Shown: positions 1-10,700 of the stretch, in pieces | Numbering within the stretch: position 1 is the first letter of the stretch | How the letters are laid out: each line of letters begins with the position of its first letter | NCBI GenBank assembly: GCA_034620365.1 | Contig: JAQGEQ010000237.1 | Span: forward strand, 330,001 to 394,000 | Reading direction: 5' to 3' | Length of the DNA stretch: 64,000 nucleotides | Source: Pegea sp. RAD2-039 | Taxonomy: Eukaryota > Chordata > Thaliacea > Salpida > Salpidae | Notes under the pieces: generated by a model | What the model saw: the letters and a program-made list of their open reading frames with translations, nothing else | Told to the model about the DNA's origin: nothing | The model's database searches: none | Position numbers and translations under genes: made by a program

Positions 1-177
1 TCTATTTGAAAAAGGTTAAGTTGTATTTTGGATATAATATTGAATATTGCTGATAAGTTGTAATAAAATTATTTTTAATAAGTAATTTGTATATTACTTG
101 TTGTTATATCTAGACAAAAATATTATTCAAACTTTGTTTGGTTTGGTTACACTAAAAATCATTCATGGTAGTAAAAA

Positions 178-676
178 CTATGGTGGATCCAAATAAACCT
201 TAAAATTCATAAAAAGGGTCCTAGAAACACCGCACTTAACTACAGACCAGTTTTGCTGACTTCAGTTATCTGCAGAACTCAAGAGCATATCATTCACAAT
301 CATATGACCAGTCATTTGATAGAGCACCATCTAATGTCTGATGTCCACCATGGCCTCAGCACAATTAGTACTTGGAACCAGCTGCCATCAGATATTGTCA
401 TGTCAGAATCACTCGCGTTGTTCAAGTAGAAGTTGAAATGTTATAATATTGCCAACATTGCCATTTCTAAACTGTGATTTTTTTTTCTCTTTTTTATATT
501 ATTAACATTATATGTAATTGTTCACTGTTATATGCTTTGAGTGCTATCAAAATACCATGTGTTACATCTTTTACTTTCTATATTTCTAACTTAATAGATA
601 TTATTTGTGAGAATGTATGTTAGCGAGAGGTGCTCTCTTCAGGCACCCTCCTTCGCATTTATTGAAATAAATAAAT
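178..676 (+). mobile_element. Internally deleted non-LTR retrotransposon relic, copy 1
   Basis: The translation carries the fingers part of a LINE reverse transcriptase (HKKG, NYRPV, LTSVICRTQE, then HHLMSDVHHGL). It then jumps directly to the extreme C-terminal motif of CR1/Rex1-like ORF2 proteins (STW.QLPSDIVMSESLALFK). The catalytic core between the two is absent. A frameshift near 197 and an in-frame stop near 427 break the frame. The 3' end carries the family signature (GAGAGGTGCTCTC, then CACCCTCCTTCGC) and a tail of AAATA units. Clade assignment is from motif memory only. Confidence 0.75.
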
Positions 677-807
677 TACTCGCGCGATTTTATTCTTTTA
701 AAGCCATTTTTAATTCCTATGTGACTTATTGAAACTCATCCAGCGTGGCCGTTCTTGGCTTTACTGCTTCTAATTTCAAAGTTAAATACTAAAATATACA
801 AAAAAGA

Positions 808-880
808 TGCCTCGAGTGAGGATCGAACTCACGACCTTGAGATTATGAGACTCACGCGCTGCCTACTGCGCTATCGAGGC
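808..880 (-). tRNA. tRNA-Met(CAT), elongator
   Basis: This is a 73-nt cloverleaf with a 7-bp acceptor stem beginning GCCTCGA, anticodon loop CTCATAA (anticodon CAT), T-loop GTTCGATCC and discriminator A. The G1-C72 pair argues for the elongator rather than the initiator. A T-run follows the 3' end on the transcribed strand as a Pol III terminator. It is the first of seven identical or near-identical copies in the window. Confidence 0.96.
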
Positions 881-1039
881 CGATGAAGGTAACCAAAAAT
901 GGTGGAAATTCAAAAACCGAAATATCGATAAAAAGTCAATACAAAAGTTTGTGCCAAAATCCTTTTCAGGTTTTTATACTTCTGAGGCATCGTTAAATTC
1001 AATAAAGTTCACATTTACTCATACATTGACTACAAAAAC

Positions 1040-1375
1040 CAAGAACTCAAGTCCTACATTTGAACCCAGGTGAACATCTATTTATGACAATCAAAAATCC
1101 AATGAAGACCATTGAATAGTCTTGTAAGTCTGTTTTGTGACAACTCTTCTTATACGCAAAACTCCGAATTTAAAACCAGAGTTGGAGCCTCGTAGGCAGT
1201 TTGTCACTGTACTCAGTGTCGTTCTGACAACTCCTGAGACGTTAGCTGGATGTAGCTGCATCACTCCTTCTGTTCTGCTGCATACTTTGTTGGTTTTGTT
1301 AAAGTCCAGATAAAACTCAGGTAAAATGTATCTTATGAGTCTGAGAAAACAAGTTTGATGCTCACAACTCATTTA
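1040..1375 (-). repeat. Dispersed repeat, copy 1 (matches 10457-10625 in the opposite orientation)
   Basis: On the minus strand, 1290 down to 1110 matches 10457-10625 on the plus strand at roughly 90 percent by eye. An open frame of 93 codons spans 1091-1372, and the match covers its middle, including QLHPANVSGVVRTTLSTVT. I do not recognise the protein. Presence in two opposite orientations suggests a fragment of a transposon or processed sequence rather than a gene. Confidence 0.5.
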
Positions 1376-2365
1376 GTATTTTTAAGGCAAGTTAACTTTT
1401 GTAAGTTGGATAAAATCAACTAAAATTCTTTTTTAATTTTAGATTTAAATTTTGAAGATAATTGAAAAACTATCTAGTAAACTTTTTTCATTGAAATTAT
1501 ATAAATATGAGATTTAATTCAACTTTTTCGTAAAAGTAAGTAATTATTGTCCTTATAATCATGAAAAGATGTGTTGTTACACAAAACCTTGACATAGAAA
1601 CTTCATTTTAATGTTAGTTTAAAATTATCAAGAAAATTTTTCTTTTCCTAATTTCCTTTTTTGAAATTAAAGTTTTATTATTCCTTCTTATCTTTTTGTT
1701 GTCAGTTTTTTAGTTGTTTACGTTTTAAATTTTGGTTAGTTTATATTACCAGTTGATGCTTTTGATGTTCAGACCTTATTTAGCAAATTGAGATCATTTA
1801 TTTACAGAATAATTTGTATGAGAAGCTAAAACAATAAAACTAATTTTCAATCAACCTTTTTACATTTTCTTTTCTAATATTGATAACAATCACAACCAGA
1901 TAACTCACACCAGATTATTAACTAAATTGTTTGTTTCTAGTCTGATTATTTTTGGTGTATTTGTTATTCATCAGTAGGTTACTGGTTTATTTTGACTGGT
2001 GTTGTTGTTTCTGCAACACCAACTAAGTTCTAGTATCAGTTGGTGCTTTTACTTGAGTAATATTTTTGGTGTTGTGAGAAGCTCTAAAGTTAATTCTGAA
2101 ACAAAACAAAAGTATTTTTTATATGTTTTGAAATCTATAGCTAATTAGTTATTGAAACATTTTGATTTTGATAATTTACTAAACGTAAAATATTCTTATA
2201 ATTATAATATCATATCTAATTTGTAAAATTTAAACGAAGAATATGTAAAGCTATTCAATTTCAGATACATAAAATTATTAAATTTTAATAAAATCATTAT
2301 TTTAAATATTCTGATCTTATAAAAGTGCATATTATAAAATTTAAATATTCAAACCCATATCCAGT
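1376..2365. other. AT-rich spacer with a short dispersed repeat near 1979-2060
   Basis: I see no coding exon here. The stretch 1979-2060 (TGGTTTATTTTGACTGGTGTT onward, through TTCTAGTATCA.TTGGT) is matched by 22384-22440 in the same orientation. In the first copy the core is self-complementary (GGTGTTG ... CAACACC) and could fold as a hairpin. The rest is low-complexity A/T sequence. Confidence 0.4.
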
Positions 2366-2438
2366 GGCCGCATGGCGCAATGGATAACGCGTCTGCCTAC
2401 GGAGCAGAAGATTCCAGGTTCGAGTCCTGGTGTGGTCG
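2366..2438 (+). tRNA. tRNA-Arg(ACG)
   Basis: This is a 73-nt gene with acceptor stem GGCCGCA paired to TGTGGTC (one G-T and one internal wobble), anticodon stem TCTGC/GCAGA, loop CTACGGA (anticodon ACG, read as ICG) and T-arm CCAGGTTCGAGTCCTGG. Discriminator G is followed by C and a run of seven T, a Pol III terminator. An identical gene lies inverted at 24050-24122. Confidence 0.96.
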
Positions 2439-2632
2439 CTTTTTTTCAAATTAAGTTTCTATTTGAAAAAGGTTAAGTTGTATTTTGGATATAATATTGA
2501 ATATTGCTTATAAGTTGTAATAAAATTATTTTTAATAAGTAATTTGTATATTACTTGTTGTTCTATCTCGACAAAAATATTATTTAAACTTTGTTTGGGT
2601 TGGTTACACTAAAAATCATTCATGGCAGTAAC

Positions 2633-3120
2633 CACTATGGTGGATCCAAATAAAAACCTTAAAATTCATAAAAAGGGCACTAGAAACAGCGCACTTAACT
2701 ACAGACCAGTTTCGCTGACTTCAGTTATCTGCAGAACTCAAGAGCATATCATTCACAATCATATGACCAGTCATTTGATAGAGCACCATCTAATGTCTGA
2801 TGTCCACCATGGCCTCAGCACAATTAGTACATGGAAACAGCTGCCATCAGACATTGTCATGTCAGAATCACTCGCGTTGTTCAAGCAGAAGTTGAACCGT
2901 TATAATATTGCCAACATTGCCATTTCTAAACTGTGATTTTTTATATTATTAACATTATATGTAATTGTTCACTGTTATATGCTTTGAGTGCTATCAAAAT
3001 ACCATGTGTTACATCTTTTGCTTTCTATATTTCTAACTTAATAGATATTATTTGTGAGAATGTGCGTTAACGAGAGGTGCTCTCTTTAAGCACCCTCCTT
3101 CGCGTTTATTGAAATAAATG
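2633..3120 (+). mobile_element. Internally deleted LINE relic, copy 2
   Basis: It has the same structure as the relic at 178-676. Here the joined frame stays open for 104 codons (2622-2936), running from the RT fingers motif straight into the C-terminal TWKQLPSDIVMSES motif. The shared deletion point shows that this copy and the first descend from one deleted progenitor. The open frame is not evidence of function, since all catalytic residues are missing. Confidence 0.75.
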
Positions 3121-3253
3121 AATTACTCGCGCGATTTTATTCTTTTAAAGCCATTTTTAATTCCTATGTGACTTATTGAAACTCATCCAGCGTGGCTGTT
3201 CTTGGCTTTACTGCTTCTAATTTCAAAGTTAAATACTAAAAAATACAAAAAAG

Positions 3254-3326
3254 TGCCTCGAGTGAGGATCGAACTCACGACCTTGAGATTATGAGACTCA
3301 CGCGCTGCCTACTGCGCTATCGAGGC
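3254..3326 (-). tRNA. tRNA-Met(CAT), elongator
   Basis: The sequence matches the copy at 808-880. Its 5' flank on the transcribed strand keeps CTTCA(G/C)CG and, further out, the palindrome TGACCATTTTTGGTCA. Confidence 0.96.
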
Positions 3327-3560
3327 CGGTGAAGATGACCAAAAATGGTCAAATTTCGTATCAGGTGCTTCCTCCGCTCGCCTTAAGCCACGTGAGTTTT
3401 CAAATTTTTCGATTTCGATGAAAATAAAATTTTTATAATCAGTTTCATAAAAAGTGAATTTATTTATTTGTTGAAGCCTTAAATTTTTCAGATAAAATAT
3501 TTTTTATTTTTTTAGTTTCAACCAATTATTCGTCATTTAAAATATAAAAAAACCAAAAAG

Positions 3561-3633
3561 TGCCTCGAGTGAGGATCGAACTCACGACCTTGAGATTATG
3601 AGACTCACGCGCTGCCTACTGCGCTATCGAGGC
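3561..3633 (-). tRNA. tRNA-Met(CAT), elongator
   Basis: A third copy of the same tRNA, 234 bp beyond the previous one on the same strand. The pair 3254-3633, with its spacer, is repeated in inverted orientation at 23176-23555. Confidence 0.96.
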
Positions 3634-4336
3634 CGCTGAAGACAGAGACAAAATGGTCAAATTTCAAAAAAGACAAAATATCGATAAAAGTCAATAAAAA
3701 AGAATTTGCCAAAATTCTTTTCAGCTTTTTCATATTTCTTAGCCATCATTAAATTCAATAAAACTCGGACTGATTTATTAACCTACAGAAAAGGTTCTTA
3801 ACCTGCGGAAACACAAATTTTACTTCGTAGCTTAAGGTGCTGAAGGAGTTTTCTTTTGAAGTTTAATAACAAAAATCATAATTGTACCCCAAAAAATAAA
3901 TTTTGGGTTTTAGAGCCAAATACTAACTTGTTGATTAATCAGATTAATTCATTCAAATTCTTGATTTTCAATATAAAATAAACTTGAATTAGAATAATCA
4001 GTTTTAATGACATGATTATCATTTAACTTTTCTGTAGAATTTAAAGCACAACACCGATATTTAACAAAAAGTTTACAAACAGCAAATACAATTAACAATA
4101 ATAATAAGCTTCACTTACTGGATGTGTTATAAGTGATGATGTGAAAAACAAAGAAAGACACAAGTAAAATGGAAGAGCTTTCGGGGTCTCTTTACTTTAG
4201 CTGATTCCTATTTTTCTTCTCTATCCTTCAGTTTGCAAACGATTTTTTCTAACAGATTTCGTTGCGTGACTTTCTGTTAAAATACTTTTCAAAATATAAA
4301 CTCACTTTTTCTAAAAAATTTACATATTACTGATAT
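3634..4336. other. Spacer left of the 15-bp minisatellite
   Basis: Mostly A/T-rich. A short motif at 3829 (TTAAGGTGCTGAAGGAG) resembles part of the 113-bp satellite monomer. On the minus strand an acceptor-like site precedes about 60 nt of open frame near 4210-4275 (encoding RNLLEKIVCKLKDREEK in one phase). It could be a downstream exon of a gene reading minus through the minisatellite, but I cannot support this. Confidence 0.3.
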
Positions 4337-4353
4337 TGTGGCTTTTAATGCAA

Positions 4354-6472
4354 TAGCTGGTTCGATTGTTGATGACGTAGTTGTTGATGACGTAGTTGTT
4401 GATGAAGTAGTTGTCGATGACATAATTGTTGATGACGTAGTTGTTGGTGAAGTAGTTGTTGATGACGTAGTTGTTGGTGACGTAGTTGTTGATGACATAA
4501 TTGTTGGTGACGTAGTTGTTGATGACGTAGTTGCTGGTGACGTAGCTGTTGATGACGTAGTTGTTGATGACGTAGTTGTTGATGACGTAGTTGTTGGTGA
4601 CGTAGTTGTTGGTGACTTAGTCGCTGGTGACGTAGTTAGTGATGATGTGGTTGTTGATGGCGTAGTTGTTGATGACGTAGTTGTTGATGACGTAGTTGTT
4701 GATGACATAGTTGTTGATGACGTAGTTGTTGGTGACGTAGTTGTTGGTGACGTAGTTGTTGATGACGTAGTTGTTGATGACGTAGTTGTTGGTGACGTAG
4801 TTAGTGATGATGTGGTTGTTGATGGCGTAGTTGTTGATGACGTAGTTGTTGATGACGTAGTTGTTGATGACGTAGTCGTTGATGACGTAGTTGTTGGTGA
4901 CGTAGTTGTTGTTGAAGTAGTTGTTGATGACATAATTGTTGGTGACGTAGTTGTTGATGACGTAGTTGTTGGTGACTTAGTTGCTGGTGACGTAGTTAGT
5001 GATGATGTGGTTGTTGATGACGTAGTTGTTGGTGACGTAGTTGTTGGTGACTTAGTCGCTGGTGACGTAGTTAGTGATGATGTGGTTGTTGATGGCGTAG
5101 TTGTTGATGACGTAGTTGTTGATGACGTAGTTGTTGGTGACGTAGTTGTTGATGACGTAGTTGTTGATGACGTAGTCGTTGATGACGTAGTTTTTGATGA
5201 CGTATTTGTCGTTGACGTAGTTGTTGATGACGTACTTGTTGGTGACCTAGTTGCTGGTGACGTAGTTAGTGATGATGTAGTTGTTGATGACGTAGTTGTT
5301 GAGGACGTGGTTGTTGATGACGTAGTTGCTGGTTACGTAGTTGTTGATGACGTAGTTGTTGGTGACGTAGTTGTTGATGACGTAGTTGTTGATGACGTAG
5401 TTGTTGGTGACGTAGTTGTTGATGACGTAGTTGTTGATGACGTAGTCGTTGTTGAAGTAGTTGTTGATGACATAATTGTTGGTGACGTAGTTGTTGATGA
5501 CGTAGTTGTTGGTGACTTAGTTGCTGGTGACGTAGTTAGTGATGATGTGGTTGTTGATGACGTAGTTGTTGGTGACGTAGTGGTTGATGACGTAGTTGTT
5601 GGTGACGTAGTTGTTGATGACGTAGTTGTTGGTGACGTAGTTGTTGATGACGTAGTTGTTGATGACGTAGTCGTTGATGACGTAGTTTTTGATGACGTAT
5701 TTGTCGTTGACGTAGTTGTTGATGACGTACTTGTTGGTGACCTAGTTGCTGGTGACGTAGTTAGTGATGATGTAGTTGTTGATGACGTAGTTGTTGAGGA
5801 CGTGGTTGTTGATGACGTAGTTGCTGGTTACGTAGTTGTTGATGACGTAGTTGTTGGTGACGTAGTTGTTGGTGACTTAGTCGCTGGTGACGTAGTTAGT
5901 GATGATGTGGTTGTTGATGGCGTAGTCGTTGATGACGTAGTTGTTGATGACGTAGTTGTTGATGACGTAGTTGTTGATGACGTAGTTGTTGATGACGTGG
6001 TTGTTGATGACGTAGTTGTTGATGACGTAGTTGTTGGTGACGTAGTTGTTGATGACGTAGTTGTTGATGACGTAGTTGTTGATGACGTAGTTGTTGATGA
6101 CGTAGTTGTTGATGACGTATTCGTTGATGACGTAGTTTTTGATGACGTATTTGTCGTTGACGTAGTTGTTGATGACGTACTTGTTGGTGACCTAGTTGCT
6201 GGTGACGTAGTTAGTGATGATGTAGTTGTTAATGAAGTAGTTGCTGATGACGTGGTTGTTGATGACGTAGTTGTTGATGCCGTGATTGTTGATGACCTAG
6301 TTGTTGATGACGTAGTTGTTGATGACGTAGTTGTTGATGACATAATTGTTGATGACGTAGTTGTTGATGACGTGATTGTTGATGACCTAGTTGTTGATGA
6401 CCTAGTTGTTGATGACGCAGTTGCTGATGATGTTGTTGTTGATGACGTAGTTGTTGATGACGTAGTTATTTA
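4354..6472. repeat. 15-bp minisatellite, about 140 units, with higher-order structure
   Basis: The consensus unit is GTTGATGACGTAGTT with point variants. Longer blocks recur: the run containing GTAGTTTTTGATGACGTATTTGTC occurs at about 5172, 5667 and 6117, giving higher-order periods of 495 and 450 bp (33 and 30 units). On the plus strand one frame is open for 722 codons (VDDVV repeat). On the minus strand another reads STTTS-type mucin repeats but is broken by TAA at about 5332 and 5828 and just beyond the right edge near 6474. A stop-free unit whose length is a multiple of 3 gives long ORFs for free. I therefore call it a minisatellite, perhaps born from a minus-strand mucin exon. Confidence 0.8.
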
Positions 6473-6506
6473 TCTTGATTTCAATTTTCTTTTTTTCTTT
6501 TTTTAA

Positions 6507-8215
6507 ATTAAAATCTAAAATATACATTTTTATAATAAAATTTTAGGAAAGTATTATCACATAATTTTTATTTAATTCAAATATTTTCAATTATTCAATG
6601 AAATAACCAGCCTGTTCAAGTAGATATTTTAAACTTATGATTTTAACTTTATTTTTAACTTCATATAAACAATTTAAATAAAACTGTTTGAAAATATTTT
6701 CAAATATTATTAGTTGAAACTATTATTAAAATTAACTAGCAGTAGGAATAAGTTTGCAAATTTTTGCAAATAAGATTTGATACAAAAGAATTTAGAAGTC
6801 CTTCTTAATATCTTTCTACTTATATAATTTGTTTGCTTTAAAAGCTTAAAAATTTGTCACTCAAATCTCTCTAAGAATCTTAATCTCAAAGATTTAAATT
6901 CTACAAAAAACTTCTAAGATGTTTTACATGATTTCAGATCTTAAACTAATTTAAACAAATCTAATATTTAGTGGTTGAAGGTGCTGAGAACTTATTTGCT
7001 GTCTGTAGTTTCTATTTTATGTTCTTTTTACTCAAAAATTGGAAATTTTATTTTAGACTTTACAAATAAAAAGATGTTTAATCGAAGTATATTTTATATA
7101 TTTACAACTTTTGCATATTTATACCTCAACAAAATGTTTACTTTTGTGTATTTACATCTTATAAATTCATCAAATATATAAAAACGAAACAAACACACGC
7201 TTTAAGAATATTTATTAGATCTTCGATTTTTATTTAAAGATGTTTCCAAGAAAACTTGTCTTATTTTAAACTTTCTATTTTCGTTTTCTTTTATTTTTAA
7301 TCTAAAAATAATTATAGATTTTATTATTTTTAAAATAGTTATTGAAAAACTGGACTTGGACAAACTTTTAATTTAGTTTTAAACTTATTTTTTTAAGTTT
7401 CAGCTGTTTTTATTTTTTACTTTCAGCTAATTTCTACATTCAGCTTGTTGACTTTTTTAATAGATTTGAATTAAGTATTAATTAGTAGTAAAATAATATT
7501 TACTAGGATAGTTTATTATTGTTTTCTTTTTGAATTGTTTTACAAATCTTAATACTCAAATTAAAAAATTATCAGTTTGACTTTCAATCTAATTCTATTT
7601 TACAAGCAACAGTTGTGTATTAAAGCATTAAAGTAGCTAGATTGGGGTTTACTAACTAGAAGTAATCTAAAGGATTCAAAAAAGGTTCCTAGACTTGATT
7701 AACAAGAAGAAATTTTCTATTTTCAAATCTAATGTCATCATATTTAGATAGATGTTCAAATTATCAGCTAAAGAATTTGAAAATCTAACCCTTTTTTATT
7801 TTGATGATTCAATTTTTTAAATCATTTTTGAGTTTTTTGTTGCAAAAACGTGAAACCAGATTTAAAAATTATCTCTAAAAATAATAACGTATTCGAACAA
7901 TTTGTTCTAATGGTTACTATGTTCAAAAAAAAGAAAATTATATGAATTTTTTTAAACATTTTTCCAGATAAATGTTGAAACTGAATATTTAAAAATAAAA
8001 ACTATAAAAAAAGATAAGGCATTGACAAAAATATTCAAAGTTATTAAAATTGGAATCATTTATGAAAAGAATCTCGAGTTATAGTTTAAAGTAGAGTTTG
8101 AATCAGTTTACTATCTTAAAATTAAATATTTAAAAGTTTTCTAAAAACAGATTAAATTTGTTTATAATTCTCTGCAAAAATATTTTGAATAAGTCTGACC
8201 TGAAACATTTTATTA
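6507..8215. other. AT-rich intergenic DNA, no gene recognised
   Basis: I find no supported exon. At 6970-6993 TAGTGGTTGAAGGTGCTGAG matches the core of the 113-bp satellite monomer at 47.5 kb. The short ORF at 6975-7181 begins inside this repeat motif and looks fortuitous. Confidence 0.5.
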
Positions 8216-8219
8216 AAAG

Positions 8220-8330
8220 TATAAATACTGCAGCTTCAGTATACTTCAGATATTTCGGACCAGTTTTATAACTTATATTTTATTGTTTTTATTTTATACT
8301 AAAAATTATTAGTTTGTTTCTTTTTTTTAG
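8220..8330 (+). promoter_or_regulatory. Candidate TATA box and splice acceptor ahead of the mucin gene
   Basis: TATAAATA at 8220-8227 lies about 120 bp upstream of the start codon, with an initiator-like TTCAGTA 15 bp downstream. A strong 3' splice site (TTTCTTTTTTTTAG) ends at 8330, 19 bp before the ATG, so the leader is either spliced in cis from this short region or receives a spliced leader. This is motif-level inference only. Confidence 0.4.
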
Positions 8331-8349
8331 AAAGTCTAATAGATTAAAA

Positions 8350-9909
8350 ATGTTGAACACAAAGCAAGTTATTTGTACAATTTTGTTGTTGTGTTTGACA
8401 GGTGAGTTAACTAATTTACTTAATTTACTTAATTAATTACAATAACTGTTTTATGCAAAAAGCCATTTTGTTTCAAAGTTAAATTTCTTTTATTTCAGAA
8501 TCAAGTTTACAAATTCCTGCAACAACAAGAAGTATCCCCCAAGTAAAGACTCAAGCATCTACTGTAAGTATATCTAAACTACAATATAAAATATCAAACA
8601 ATAATAACTCAACAACAAAGGAACCAACTACAAATGAACCAACAACAACTGGACCAGCAACAAATGGACCAACAACCAGACCAACAACTAGACCAACAAC
8701 AACAAGACCAACAACCAGACCAACAACTAGACCAACAACAACTAGACCAACAACTAGACCAACAACAACAAGACCAACAACTAGACCAACAACAACTGGA
8801 CCAACAACAACTAGACCAACAACAAGACCAACAACAACTAGACCAACAACTAGACCAACAACAACTAGACCAACAACTAGACCAACAACAACTAGACCAA
8901 CAACTAGACCAACAACAACTAGACCAACAACAACAAACGGACACGCAGCAGGTTTGAAAATTTTGTAGCTTTATAATTATTTAAATTTTAGATTAAAACT
9001 TTTTTATTTTTTTTTATTAGATTCAAGAAGAACATGGAAAATTTTGGTAATTGTATTTGGAGTATTCATTTTTATTATTGTTGTGTCTTTTTTTGTTCAC
9101 AAAATGAAGTGAGTTAATTAACAACAAAAAATCTTCAAATTAAACTTCAAATTTTTGTAACAGAAACGATAAAAACTCAGAAGAATTTGATGTGGAAAGT
9201 CATCAAGTACAAGATGAAGAAGAAGCTGAACCAAGTTTTAAACAAGTAACTAAATTTCTATTTATATTTTTGTTGTTACAGTTTGTAGAAAAATATTTCT
9301 ATCTCTGCTTCGATGTTAATTCTTCAATTGAAAAGGATTTTATTAACTTAATTAAACTACAAATGTTTTAATAGTTTTCATTTTTTAGGAAATTAGCGAT
9401 ATTTTTGTAAATTATTAAATCTTATTTAGATAATCTAATCAATTTGTTAATTTTAATCATAAATAGAAAGTGTCAAAAATTTAAAAAGTTTTTCAGTCAG
9501 ATAAAATTTAGAATTAAATTTGTTTGAAACATTTTATTAATTTTTAATATTTTAAACATCGGTTTTTAAAAAATATGACCATTTTTGGTCATCTTCAGCG
9601 GCCTCGATAGCGCAGTAGGCAGCGCGTGAGTCTCATAATCTCAAGGTCGTGAGTTCGATCCTCACTCGAGGCACTTTTTTTGAAAATTTTTTTAAATAGA
9701 TTTTAGTGCAAGTAGGCGAATATATATTTTAAAATACTTTGAATTATATATTTAAGTTTTGGAAAATTTATTTTTGTAAATTTATTTTTGGAAAATTTAT
9801 TTTGGAAAATTATTTAAATATTTAAATTTTTCAGTTAAGCGGAGTTATAGAAGAATCACAACGCTCCACGATGACGTCATCACCATCTGGGCGTAGTCGA
9901 AGCAAATGA
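8350..9909 (+). CDS. Single-pass membrane mucin, five exons
   Basis: Exons are 8350-8401, 8499-8951, 9021-9108, 9164-9245 and 9835-9909; all phases agree and give 249 residues. Exon 1 encodes a hydrophobic signal peptide (CTILLLCLTE, residues 9-18). Exon 2 encodes a Thr/Pro-rich ectodomain of TTTRP and TTRP repeats to about residue 168, expected to be densely O-glycosylated. Exon 3 gives one membrane segment (about residues 175-197, starting WKILVIVFGV). Exons 4-5 give an acidic then Ser/Arg-rich cytoplasmic tail ending SGRSRSK. The fourth intron (9246-9834) would contain a tRNA-Met on the same strand. If it is not spliced, the protein reads on to a stop near 9370 in A/T-rich sequence, which looks intronic. 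Exon structure and sequence at both ends match the minus-strand mucin at 27.0-28.0 kb. The role is inferred to be a cell-surface coat or adhesion protein. The last exon is the least certain part. Confidence 0.78.
9601..9673 (+). tRNA. tRNA-Met(CAT), elongator
   Basis: Same sequence as the other Met copies, preceded by GACCATTTTTGGTCATCTTCAGCG and followed by T7. It lies inside the proposed last intron of the mucin gene, on the same strand. Confidence 0.96.
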
Positions 9910-10200
9910 ACGAAAATGGAGTTATTTATCAGCTGATCTGACGTCACTTCATCTCGTCATCGAATTATAATTAGTGTCTTGATGACGTCATCATCGTTTT
10001 CGTAACTTTTCTTCAATTTTTCAATTATTTTCGTATATCGATTATTTTGACAAATTTTTGATTTGTAGCAAGAATTTCTATAAATAAAATAAAAAAGTAA
10101 AAAACTTCTACTAAAAAATCCTAGTTTTTTTCATGGTGATTTTTTTTTAATTCTTAAACTTTCCGAATGAAGTCATCACCTTTAACAACATTTTCTTAAC
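9910..10200. other. 3' flank of the mucin gene with two TGACGTCA palindromes
   Basis: TGACGTCA occurs near 9941 and 9983, following the one inside the last exon near 9881. A tract with ATAAATAAAATAAA near 10080 could serve as the polyadenylation signal of the plus-strand mucin. No coding sequence is seen. Confidence 0.4.
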
Positions 10201-10269
10201 GATGTTTCAAATTAAACCAACATCATGTCTGCTCTTTTTATTGGTGATGTTGTTTGAGTTCTATAATGC

Positions 10270-10700
10270 AAGATCTTCAGTTTTAGGGGCGAGAAAACCC
10301 CTGTGGAAAGAATCCTGTTGTTAGGGTCGATGCACCACAGAGTTTAGTAGCCCCACAGATTGAGGAAGACAAAAATGGCTTATTTCAGCCGCGAACAGCC
10401 CATATAAGCCAGGGCAGAAGTTATCTAGTTGTTGGCCATGCAGCAGGATTCCACGCCAACAAAGTATGCAGCGGAACAGAAGGACTGATGCAGCTACATC
10501 CAACTAACGTCTCAGGAGTTGTCAGAACGACACTGAGTACAGTGACAAGCTGTCTACGAGGCTCCAACTCCGCTTTTAAATTCGGCGTCTTCTAGAAGTT
10601 TTATCATAAAACAGACCCACAAGGTCCCTTCTACCCGGGTTTTATATGTCCTTTTCACTAATATGTGTCCACCTGGGCTCGAATCAAGTAACTTAAACTT
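10270..10700 (+). repeat. Dispersed repeat, copy 2 (matches 1110-1290 inverted)
   Basis: The part 10457-10625 matches the first copy. The flanking 10270-10456 is unusually GC-rich for this window and has only a 60-codon minus-strand ORF (10321-10503) that I do not recognise. This is probably an eroded transposable element or retrosequence. Confidence 0.45.

Larger units (their letters stand above)
1..900. repeat. Direct repeat unit, copy A (LINE relic plus tRNA-Met)
   Basis: This segment is nearly identical to 2457-3340. Both begin with the same AT-rich leader, run through an internally deleted LINE relic and end at a minus-strand tRNA-Met. In the second copy a tRNA-Arg sits just before the leader, so a tRNA-Arg probably lies just left of the window edge. 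I read this as a tandem duplication of an Arg-LINE relic-Met cassette with a period of about 2.45 kb. Confidence 0.85.
2457..3340. repeat. Direct repeat unit, copy B (LINE relic plus tRNA-Met)
   Basis: This is the second copy of the 1-900 unit, with a few substitutions and small indels. It starts immediately after the tRNA-Arg terminator and ends just past the tRNA-Met at 3254-3326. See 1-900 for the interpretation as a tandem cassette. Confidence 0.85.

Noticed and set aside
4338-6506. A 722-residue VDDVV-repeat protein on the plus strand
   Set aside because: The frame is open only because the 15-bp unit has no stop and is a multiple of 3. There is no signal peptide, splice structure or promoter, and the flanking residues look random.
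8609-8944. Cys/Trp/Ser-rich protein on the minus strand and Gln/Asp-rich protein in another plus frame
   Set aside because: Both are shadow frames of the TTTRP mucin exon, whose own frame joins correctly to the signal and membrane exons.
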